DNA of 64,000 nucleotides, taken from Siphonodentalium dalli. Lineage: Eukaryota; Mollusca; Scaphopoda; Gadilida; Siphonodentaliidae. Below, in pieces: positions 41,801 through 53,800 of the stretch. The position numbers and the translations under genes were made by a program. The DNA lies in assembly GCA_032622095.1 (NCBI GenBank), contig CP136067.1, forward strand, positions 82,424,705-82,488,704. Direction: 5' to 3'. Within the stretch, counting starts at the first letter, position 1; each line of letters opens with the position of its first letter. The notes under the pieces are model-generated. The model saw only the letters and a list, made by a program, of their open reading frames with translations, was not told where the DNA came from and did not search any database.

Positions 41801-44800
41801 TCTAATCCAATGTGAATATACAGGATCAGTTCTTGGTTTGATCCAATAATTTTTTGTTTAGATACATGGAATGCTTACTTTTAGGCATATAATTTACATA
41901 GTGTTTCTGCTTTTTGTGTTTAAAAGCCAATGTTTTAAAAACAAACTTTTTGTGAGACCAGCAGAATTATATTTTTTCTTTTGGTAGCTCAATCTGTTCT
42001 GCTCCATCTAAAAAAAAATTAATTTAGAGAGTTTTCTGTTATTTTGATTTTGAACTCAGATATTCCAGCTGAAATTCATCCAAAAATGTTTTATTATTCT
42101 GACGAAGTTTTCATTGAGGATGAATGGGTGTTTCATTGTATGCTATTAAAATAATTTCTTGATGTAAAGCATATTGAAACTAAGTCATGTATATAATAGA
42201 AATGGATTGATCATTATTATCATTATTAACAACCTGATTGTTTTCAGCCAAATGATGATAAAAGATGTGACCTGTTTGACTATGAAATTGTGAAGCACCA
42301 AGTCAGGTATTTAGGGTGAGTAGCCAATTATTTTTATGCACATATGTAGATCATATATCTATCCAGACAATAGTTGGGTTTGAAATTGTGTTTATACCAT
42401 AGGACAAATAAATAGAAATGCTGTGGTCTCGGTCCCTCTTCACCCAAAGAGGGACCTCATCAAAAGATATATTTGAAATTTATCCAAAATGTTCAAAGAG
42501 CTAAAAACTCATTCTTCAATTTATCCACAATTAGAAATTTAGATAGGTTTGAAGGATATTTTTAAAGATTCAAATCATGCAATCATAACTGCGCTGGTGG
42601 AGCCTTAAAGATTCTGTGCCAGTCAATTCTCTAAAATATGCGAGTCTCCTATAGGGAGCCTCAAATATATAAGAGAATTTACAAGGTCAAGGTAAATATT
42701 GTTAGGCCAATGTATTCTTTTATATATGTGAGGCTTCCTATGGGAAACTCGCATATACAAAAGAATGCATTGGCATAGGATTTTCGCAAAATTTCAAGAA
42801 GATCCAGTCATGGAAGGATTAAATGCTGACAAAGGCCATATAGGCCTAAAATTACCTGTAGACCTGTAGATCTATTAATTTTTGGAATATTTTGTTCAGT
42901 TTAGAGAGCTATTAGCTTGTTATAGAAAATTGAACAAATGTTGCAACTGTATAACATAAAACAAATTTAAAAAGCATCTTTATGACAATCTTGTCCAATA
43001 TGTCGCTGATCGACGATTTGCCACTTCCATATTTTATGCTAAGCTTTTCACTTTGTAGGGCAGCTTTAGTATTTATTTTATAGACCTTTCTTACAAAAGT
43101 TGCTTCTTTAGTTACAATTAGGTGCGCAAAGTCTGTGTCATGATACAATGGATGGAGTAAAAATTTAGCAACTCGGCACAAACCCTGAAGTTTGCATGAA
43201 TCTTTCTCACAGTCAAAATCTCACGCCCACATTTAAACCATTGTTCTTTTCTTATATCCCACTGTTTATAAACCTGGCTGCTTGTATGCATCAGATGAAC
43301 CATTCTTCATATGTTGAATCATCTGAACATTACAGATTGTTGGAAAACGTGAGAGTCAGAAGAGCAGGCTATGCATTCCGTCAAATCTATGAACAATTCC
43401 TATTCCGATACAAGATGCTGTGCCCTGACACATGGCCTTGTTGGAATGGCGAATCTAAAGATGGAGTCCGGAATATCACAGAACATCAACTAGTACCATC
43501 TGGAGATATCGCATTTGGAAAATCCAAAATATTTATAAACAATCCCAAAACGGTATGTGATTTAATGGGACTCAAAACATTCGAAATGGGTTCATTTGAA
43601 ATAATATAAAAGTCAGTAAACAATTACCATCATCAAGTACACGAAAAAATAGATTGACTTTGTTATTATTTTCATTATTAATATATGAAAACTCTCCAAT
43701 AATGAGATTTTGCATGTCAAAACCATGTTATGTAAACATTAATGTTACAGTGGAATTACTGATAAAAGTCCAATTAGTCCAATGCGATGAGGCCATGTTT
43801 AATGAAATCAGTTTAATAAAAATTTGGGATGGTAAAAATTGGAAAACGTTCAAGCAAAATACTCATATTTCCGCTAAAGGAAGCCGTTCACACTGAACTA
43901 TAAGGATATATGTCCTGCGTTTGTAAACCATAGTAGAAAAGGGGTTAACTTTTTGTGGTCGCCTACGATCTCTCACGGTCTTCAGTGGCTTGCTCGGAAT
44001 CAGTCACGCATACGCAGTCCCAATATAACCGATTGAATCTCGTCAGTTTATTTTCTGCTACGAACCGAACGGAAGTCTAAAGGGAGTATTGTTCCGAATT
44101 TGTCGTTTAACAACTAGACAACAAATTCAATTTATCGATACAATAATTACTGGTCGCCTACGCGTTAGTTTTTAAAATTATTGTTTCGAATTCACGGACC
44201 ATTTCGCTTCAAACATACAATTAAAATAAGTCCGTGTTTTCGAACAGGCGGCGGACTTAAAATTTTTCGAATATGAAAATCGACATTTCGCCATAATCAG
44301 CCGCCATTTCAAGGCCTTACGAGGAGCATAGATTATTGTGAGCAATTCATCTATGTTATTATTATAGAACCTATAAGGTATGATATAATTTGTCAGATAT
44401 AAAAAATGCCACGTGATTCGCTACCGGAAGTCTCCTAATTTCGTGGGATTTTATTTACGCGTGGACATTTATTTAGCAATAATTACCATCGCTACTGACG
44501 CTATCTATCATAATGTTATGAACAACATTCTTTCTCATAATACTTTGTTGTTTTATGGTTCAATACAACTGATCCAGATGTGTTGGTCACATTTGAACTT
44601 AAAGTTGATTACATCTTGGTTTATCAATGTAAAAACAGATACCTAAGAATAACAGTAGTGTCATTATTACTTTAATAAATTGACAGAGATTGATATTGGA
44701 CAAGTGTTATAATTCTGTTCATGGTTTGATTCTCGTAACGGAGCATCACCTTCAATGTAACAATCTCAGCCATGTGCTAGCGGACCGGGGATCGCACCCT

Positions 44801-47800
44801 GGTCAGGGTATTCTGACAGAAATCAGAACTCGGTCCGATACCAAGTTTGTCAGGCTAACAAGTCCCATTCGAGATTACTGAATGAAATCCGAATGCAAAT
44901 GCCGACTTTCCCCATTACAAACACTTGTTCAGGTATGTTGTCGTGGGTGCACTACGCTGTGCGATCGGGTGTGGACAATTAAAACTTAATGGCTGACCCA
45001 TGTACACACCTAGGTGTGTGCATGTTACAGAACACTACTGGAGTCACTAGAACTCATCAAAACAACATGCTTTCACAAAATACTTTTCTGTTTCAATACT
45101 GGCACACATGTCTCCTATGATTTAGATGTGTTTGTCAACGCTTGAAGTTGACTACAGTTTATCAATATCAGAAAAATAACGACTGTCGTGGTACTAAGAT
45201 TCGTTAGTGTCATTAATTTCAGACAGGGATTGACATCTGACAGGAGTCAGAATTCTGTTGAGTACATGATTCGATTCTCGTACAGTGCTTCAACTTCACT
45301 GTCAAATTTTGAACTGCTAGCATTTAATGATGGCAAGCATGACGCTAAAATTAATCGTGATGACAGTTTCACTATTGTCTCAATTCCAGATTTTAGTTAT
45401 TATTCTGAATTGTATCCAAAATTAACCCATCCTTTCAAAATTGGTGGGTTGTTTCTCGACTAAATGGTGTCTCCTTCCGGAATACAAACATAATTGCTTT
45501 CCTTCCTGTGCAGGTTTACCGAAAAGAAGCGGTGGGGGCTGGGTTACTACGATTCTGGATATGGCTCTAATTGGGACACAAAATACAAATCATGGGTGCT
45601 CCGGTTTGCATTCTCTAGAGTAAGGCAAGAAGCTTATCGTCGCTCTGACGGTGTTTAATCTTGGTTTCACTATCTACAAATATATTTGAAGATACTTTGG
45701 TTTAAAAAACCTTTCCCCTTCTTGATTCAATTATGAGAATGATTCCTGCCTGACAGGTATTTAGAATCGTGGTGACTTGACCCCTCCAGTTAACTGGCCC
45801 ACTGTCAATAACTGGCGACCGTGGCCTGGATGACGTTCCCCAATGAATAACGATATAATAGCAGTGGTATTCCAAGACGAGGAAGGTGGGGGGAGACATT
45901 ATTTATGGCAAGTAACCATATCAAATGTGAGCTTGGTACAAGAACAGGCTGTACATCCAATACAGCATGCATTGTTCATAAAGGGCATGGTAGGTGTTTT
46001 GAAGGTATTCATGGACTAGCTGGAGTCTCAATGAATTTTAAAATATATACGTGTCCCGACCTTTCATACCGTTGATATGGCGAATAGACTTCACACACGA
46101 ATGAAGCATATTTACATGGAAAGCATTTATATTGTCACATGTCCCACGACCACTGCCAATAGCCTTTCCGACAAGAGTCCATCAGCATGGCTCTTCATAC
46201 TTCTATTGCCCATATCAATTTGATTATCTGGCACATAAACAATAAACAGGCAAAGACGTTTGCGCTGTCCAGCTAAGCTTTCGAGGAAGCTCATTGACCA
46301 GCATTACCAAACCTTTCCTAAAATGCAGGCAGGGGACCACCCCGTACGAGTGGACCCCATCCCCATGGCACCAGATGCCCGATCGTAAGGGCCTGAAACA
46401 ATGCTGCCAACTCCGAGCATTTCGGTCTATGCTGGGTTTGTCCTCTCTTCCTTAAACATGCCATAAGCAGGACCACTTAGGTGGGGGGAGTTCCTCTCTA
46501 TCTTGGCTCTTCATATTAAAATAAAACAACATTATAAAAGGGATGTGTATCCTTTACTAGGAGGATGATAATTTCATTCGTTTCCTTCCTAGGGGAGCCA
46601 TTTTTAGAGCGGGTCTTCCCCTAGTTTGCTGCATGCTTCACACTAACTGACCTATCACACACCTAGGTCGTTCTGCTGCATGTTTGGGGGGGGCAGAGGC
46701 TCAGACCTGAATATTCCGTATGGTGACCGTGAAAATTTACCTGTGTTCATCATCTGACTACATTGTACATCATTTGAACTGATTTCGGTTGTAGAAAGCG
46801 CACCTTCATTTCTTAGAATCGGATCGCGGTGGGTATTCCGCTGGGAACGCGGACTGCTCTCAGGTGCCTAGTGGTCGTGATGGCCTAATAATAGTAATGT
46901 GTGTGGATTTAGGCTGAACATAATACTTGTGATTGCACATTTTGCTGTCTGTCTCCATTCCAAAGGATGGTGCTCGTTGGGAAATTTCTCCAAAATTAAT
47001 ACTCGTACCGACACTATTGTTTGGCACCTGAGGGTAGCGGTTTGCTTTCTCATTGGATGCTCTGGTCACCTGCGGTGTTCGGCCATGCGCTCCTGATGCT
47101 CATGGCTGTTAGTCATGTTCTCTGAGGGGCTATATATATATCTTTAATGATACATTGGATTGTGCCAGGGATCTCTGCTCTGGCTCCGACCATTGGATTG
47201 TTGGGCGCAGCTTTAGTAGGGTCTTCTGACATGATCTCATGATGACTTATATATCACCATGATATATCTATTATATCATTTTATATATCTATATATGCGA
47301 AAGATTTGTGTCACCGGTTTTCTGCAATGATATCTTGTGATACATAGGTACCTCAGAGACATGAGACATGTTCTCTGTGGGGTTGTATATCTATATTTAG
47401 TGATACGTTGGATCATGACAGGGAGCTGTGATCTGGCTCTGCCCATTAGATTGATGGGCGCAGCTTTGGAAGGGCCTTCTGACATGGTCTCATGAGGAAA
47501 ACTTAATATATATATCCCCCGGATATATATATTATATCATTTTATATATATATATACGCAATGTGTATATTGTGATACGTAGGTACCTCAGGGACATGTG
47601 AACGTGTGATAACTGTTCTAAGGGCAGGACCAGTTCACGCTCCCCCGATTACGCATTCGCGGCCAATCAGTCTGTGGGGTAACGTCTGGTGGAGTAGACA
47701 GGGTACTTGGGACCTCCAGGACATTTGTCCCCCACCAGACGCCAGCGGTTCTGGGCGCTAAAGCTGCCAAATCGCGTGCCTACAAATCGACACCGACAGA

Positions 47801-50800
47801 TGGGCCTCCGGCAGCTTAAGCGTAGGGTAGGGGCCGTACCCATGAGGTAAAGCGCCGCGTCCCCCTGGTCACGCTCGTCTTAACGACAAAATACGGCCTT
47901 GCCTGCCACTCCTCCGTGAAGGGATCGGAGAAAAATGACCTCTCCCCACCCTCCAGCTTGGCCAGGATATTAGCTTGGGCATGACCACCTGCAGCATGCG
48001 ATGGTGGGGGCTCCCTCTGATCCGATGGCTTGACTCGCTTATAGTTGTCTAACCCATTTGGGCTAATGGGCTCTCCATTTGATCCCTGTGCCACAGATTG
48101 GGCATCAGGTTATCTGCCATTTGCATTGGTGAACAGCAGTTAGTTAACTCTTAATGTGGGTTGTCTTGCCATCTTTGGAGTGGGCCTCCTCCAGTGCAGG
48201 TCGTTATGTCGCTAAGGCGGAGAGGGAGTTTAATAGTCTCCTCGCATCTCAAATCGGCTGGATTCTTAGAACTGACGGATGAAGAACAGAGAATTGCTCG
48301 GTTCGCTCGCAATTCTGAATTGAATGGCACCACCTGGGATGTTGCTTCCAAAAACAAGGGGGGGAGGTACATGTTTGAGCAATATAGCACTCTAATTATA
48401 TGAGTTATTTCACGTAACTAATCGTAACAGATTCATTAAAGAGTTCATATTTAGGTACAATCTGTTTAGAGTGCATTCCCTCCAAAATTTGGCTATTAAC
48501 TTTATTGCTCGTGCCTCCTCCTGGGCTTGCATACTAATCCATATAGTTCAGTGTGAACGGCTTCCTTTAGCAGAAATATGATATTTAAAAAAATATAATA
48601 TATATTTCCTTAAAGAAAGCCTGAACACTGAACTATCATAGGGCCCTCCCATGGCGGTGCCATTCACAACCCCGCAACTCGCCAATCTCCTGATTGAGTT
48701 GAAAATAAACTGACGAGATTCAATCGGTTATATTGGGACTGCGCATGCGTGACTGATTCCGAGCAAGCCACTGAAGACTGTTAGAGATCGTAGGCGACCA
48801 CAAAAAGTTAACCCCTTTTCTACTATGGTTTACAAACACAGGACATATATCCTTATAGTTCAGTGTTCAGGCTTTCTTTAAGGAAATATATATTATATTT
48901 AAAAAAATATCATATTCAGATATTTTAACTTAAGAAATGTTGAAACAATAAGTTCAACAAACGGGCATACAGTAATGCTCTAAGTAATCGACTTCTTAAC
49001 CACAGCAGAATTATGGGTAACTTTTCAGGATATAGTTGGAAATATGGCTTGTTGCCATTCATCGGAAAGCTCACAGGGAGAGCTTTCCGATGAATGGCAA
49101 CAAGCCATATTTCCGACTAAATCCTGAAAAGTTACCCATAATTCTGCTGTGGTTAAGAAGTCGATTACTTAGAGCGTTACTGTAGGCTTTTTTTTAACTT
49201 AATTATCTCAACATTTCCCACCAATGAATATAAATCCTTCTGCACTTTATAATATTATCTCTTCGTCTATTTATTTTTGCACATTTTTCCTGAACAACTC
49301 TCCAAATGAATAATAGCTCATTCCAATGTACACTATTATAACTGGATGGGAGAATACATTTAGTAATGAAAGGGTTAAAATTGATATGATTTGTGTTGTT
49401 TTTTTTAAAGTTGTTTGAGCTTGAAGAGAGAAGGAGAGAGAAAATGAATGATCTGGCAACAAGCATCCAGGCTTTGTGGAAATGCTGGAAGCTTCGCACG
49501 TTGTATAATCTGATGAGGCGGAGCCAAATACTGATATCATGTCGATTCCGAGGATATTGGGTAAGTTCCATGTGGCAAATTATTATTATATTAAGCTTTA
49601 AATTTAAGCAAAAATATTTTGTTAAGTTTAAATGTATGGTCTACCATAGCACAACATTGCAATCTATGCTTTTATAACTGAATGGGAAATCCAGTTAGGA
49701 ATCAAAGAGCTAACCAGACTTGCCTGATAGCATGTATTTACACAGTCTAGGTTAACTACAGACACACATAAATAGTGGGTCTGATTACTTGTCATAGACT
49801 TTCCATTTCCCAAATCGCACGTCAGTAGTGCCGATCACTCAGGGCTCACTATTAGTAGCCCCAAGATAACAGTGTCTGATTATCATATCATGATGTGGAT
49901 GTAATTTGGGGGAAGCCTGCATGCTTACATGATGTGGATGTAATTTGGGGGAAGCCTGCACGCTTACATGAAATTACATTTCGATGAGACTATGATAGAC
50001 TCAGTATGTCAGTCAGGGTCCGCGTTGGACCAAAATTTACTTTTGCCAATAATTTGCCAAAGGAAAATATTTTTTGCCAAATTTTATTAGAATTTGCCAA
50101 ATGTTATCCCTGATAGTATCATTTTGATTGATTTTTTTTTACACTCGCGGTTTGAACGACGTTTGATATCGATAAGAATGCAGTTAGTTAATTATTATAA
50201 TCGCATCTCTATTGTGCTTTATCAGACAACAATAAACCAATCACCGAGCAATAAAATGGTAGAAGGGTTGCTTCATCAGAAGGGAACATCACAAGAGGAT
50301 TATAAAATTGTCAGAAAGAGTAGTTTTTTTGCGAAAAGTTGAGAGGAAAATGACAAATTGTTTTGTCAAACGGCGTCCGACAAACAGGCTCATAACCATA
50401 ACTTAATCCGACAACCAGTCTCATAACCTTAACCTATTCCGACATCCTGTCTTATAACCATAACCCATTAAGACATCCGGGCTCATTTCCATAACCTAAT
50501 CTGATAACCAGTCTTATAACCATAACCCAATAAGACATCCAGGCTTATAACATAACCTAATAAGACATCCAGGCTCATAACATAACCTAATAAGACATCC
50601 AGGCTCTTAACATAACCCAATCTGACAATCAGGCTCATAATCTAATGATATATCCAGACTCCTATAACCATACCCTAATCAGGCAACCAGACTCCTAACC
50701 ATAACCTAATCAGACAACCAGACTCATGACCATAACCTAATGTGAATACCAGGCTCACATAACCATAACCTAATCAGACATCCAGTCTTATAACCATAAC

Positions 50801-53800
50801 CCAATCTGACAATCAGGCTCATAATCTAATGATATATCCAGGCTCATAACCATACCCTAATCAGGCAACCAGACTCCTAACCATAACCTAATCAGACAAC
50901 CAGACTCATGACCATAACCTAATGTGAATACCAGGCTCACATAACCATAACCTAATCCGAAATGTATATATGTGTGGTGCTCAAGTTCAAGTACAAGAGT
51001 GCAAATGTAGTAAATTACATACTTCAAGCATAAATTTCAATGATTTTCTGTTTATTGAAATATATATGGATTTCATTATGTGTATTATATTTATAAGCAC
51101 ATCAGTTAAACAGACTGATATTCACACAGCAGGAAGGTTGTTTTTATTCAACTGCATAACTAAGTATATTCTTTTTGGTGACAGGCATGCAAACAGTACA
51201 ATAGGAAAAAGAGGGCTGCTCTTTTCATACAGTGTTACACAAGAGGCTGGAAGGTAAGGACGCCAAACTTAAATATTATACGATTACTTAAGAAAGCGTG
51301 GAATATAACCATTTCAATTCAATTTCGTGCTGATTGATGGTATCTACATTGAAAGCCTGTTACACATGGTCGATTAACTGTTTGATGAAAGTTTTATTAT
51401 TGCAGAAAGAAGGTATTACCGTTTTGTGAAAACTAAAGAAGATAAAATATAACTTTAGACATATTACCATGCGAGGTTGAGATTTGTTGATCGGGTTTAA
51501 CTTTGTATTGTCTGTAAGTCAGCTCACGTAACAAATAATCCACCTTCGGTGATGTTTTATGTCTTAGATAGTTCACATCCCACAATTAAAAACCCACTTG
51601 CCCAAGCCTTGAAATAGTGTGTCTGTCATTTGCAGAATGAGGTCCCCAGAGGGTTAATTTAGTGATGCTACCCTGCATAGCGGGCTAGCATCACCAAATT
51701 CACCCTCTGGGGACATCATTCTGCTGAGGTGTAAGCAGAATGAGGTCCCCAGAGGGTTAATTTGGTGATGCTAGCCCTCTATGCGGGGTAGCATCACTAA
51801 ATTCACCCTCTGGGGACCTCATTCTGCAAATGACAGACACCCTATTTCAAGGCTTGGTCTGTTGTGATTGTAGGCTAGGGTGTTGCTGGCTAGACTGAAG
51901 CATGAGAAGAAAGTGAAGGACTCAACTCAGATAATACAGAACCACTACAGAGGCTGGAAGGTAAACTCAATAACTTCATCATAGCTCTGGTCTCCCATCT
52001 ATGTGACAGAACAGTTATTGTTCAGGAGCATTACATAAATAAGAGAATACACTGGCTTACAGGATCAAGACAAATATTGTTAGGCCAATGCATTCTCTTA
52101 TATACCTCTCATGTATAAGAGAATACACTGGCCTAACAATATTTACCTTGACCTTGTAAATTCTCTTATATATGTGAGGCTCCCTATAGGAAACTCGCAT
52201 ATATAAGAGAATGCATTGGCACAGGGTTTTCAAAAAATTTCAGGTAGTTCCATTCATGTAAGGGTTAAACTTGGGTGTATCTCTCTCTTCCCTGCATATA
52301 TTCGGGAAATAAAATAATAATTTTTAGTAAGAAGATACATGTACGAGTACAGGATCTTCTGGCACTAGGAAAAAATGCTTTTATCCAATTATTTTCCATG
52401 AATTGGGACAGAAAATGTGGCTATTTTTAGAATATTACAACTTTTTGATTGGAACTATATCTTTTAGACTCTTTTAAAGTGAAATGTGTGCAACACGATG
52501 TTTGTCTAGCGTGTTTTTGGTAATACTAATTGAAAGGTGTCTTGAAAAGGAGTTCTATAGAAATTTTGTTGTTGGATTTGCTGCATAGAAATGATAGACC
52601 ATCTAAGATTGTTGACTTCAGTGTAAAATAAAACTTAAACCATAGAATATGTAGTAAAAAAGACTATGGATAATCTGAAGAGAGTTTATTCCATAAATTT
52701 GGTTGGATGGTCTGATTGGTTATAGGTTGATAATAAGGCAGATTTAGAGGCCAATAGTTACAATATAATTCTCTAACCTGTCACGAGAATTTCACAGTTG
52801 TTTGGTATATAGTCATGTCATGATATTTTTTATATTGTGTTGTCCGTTTTGAAAAAATGGATAGTCGGTATATTGTGGGCGATGATATGCCAATTATTTA
52901 GTTAGTTTTCCATTTAGAACAGACAAAAAAGACAGTATCTAATTGATATGTCTTTCTATACACAAAGGAAGAGACAGACGTTTTGGATCAGGTTTTACCA
53001 GTGTTTTTACTTTACTGTAGAGGGTTGTATAAATAATAGAATAGTGTCAACACCATCACTCATGCATAAATAATAAAACAGTTTCATCAAACTCATAAAT
53101 TTATGCCCCCACAGCCCTTGCATCCATGATCAGAACTCATTGAAAATTGTTTTTACAAGGGTTAATGTTTATACAGTAGTTTGTATAACTTAAGTCAATA
53201 TCATGAAACTAGAATTTGATGCAATATTTTATAATTTCAGGCCAGATTGCTGCTGGCTAAGCTTAAGCATGAGAAGAGAGTTTTGGTCTCAACACAGGTT
53301 ATACAGAATCACTATAGAGGTTGGCAGGTGAGGGTACAAGTTATTTCTTTAGACGAGCTAGTACCCAATGCAGTCTGGCGTAAACTACTTACCCACATAT
53401 AAAATAGTGGGTACAGTTTTCATTTCCCAACCACGGGATTCCACGCTAATCAGAACACACTATTAGTAGCATCAAGATAGAGGAGTCCAATCGAAACGAT
53501 TAACGTAGCGCAGTGTGACGTAATTTGTGTGAATACTGCCAGCCTTCCGAAAAATGAAAAGTTGGCAGGAATGCGATAGACTCAGTATCCGTATGAATCT
53601 GAGTGTATGTTTACAAAGACTGGTACCCCCATGCATCATAATGTTCCTGTTGTTTATCCCTTTCATGACGGGAGTTGCACTTGTGAGCATTTAAGATCAT
53701 GTGCTAGTGCATTCTCTTATATATATATATGTAAGGCTCCCTATGGGAGAATGCACTGGCTTACAAGATCAATATTGTAAGGCCAATGTACTCTCTTATA

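Noticed and set aside
43196-43335. In-frame ATG upstream of exon 18 as a gene start
   Set aside because: Exon 18 homology begins right after ATTACAG at 43335 and joins exon 17 in phase; the extension is intronic.
44720-45290. tRNA-derived SINE suggested by B-box-like GATTCGATTCTC
   Set aside because: No convincing A box at the right distance, and the motif belongs to an internal duplication of the 4.7-kb element.
47816-48403. ORFs on both strands as gag or recombinase of the intron 18 element
   Set aside because: Short, overlapping in part, and no motif recognised; a profile search would be needed before calling them.
50365-50962. CRISPR-like array
   Set aside because: Units are degenerate and contiguous without unique spacers, and the contig is eukaryotic.
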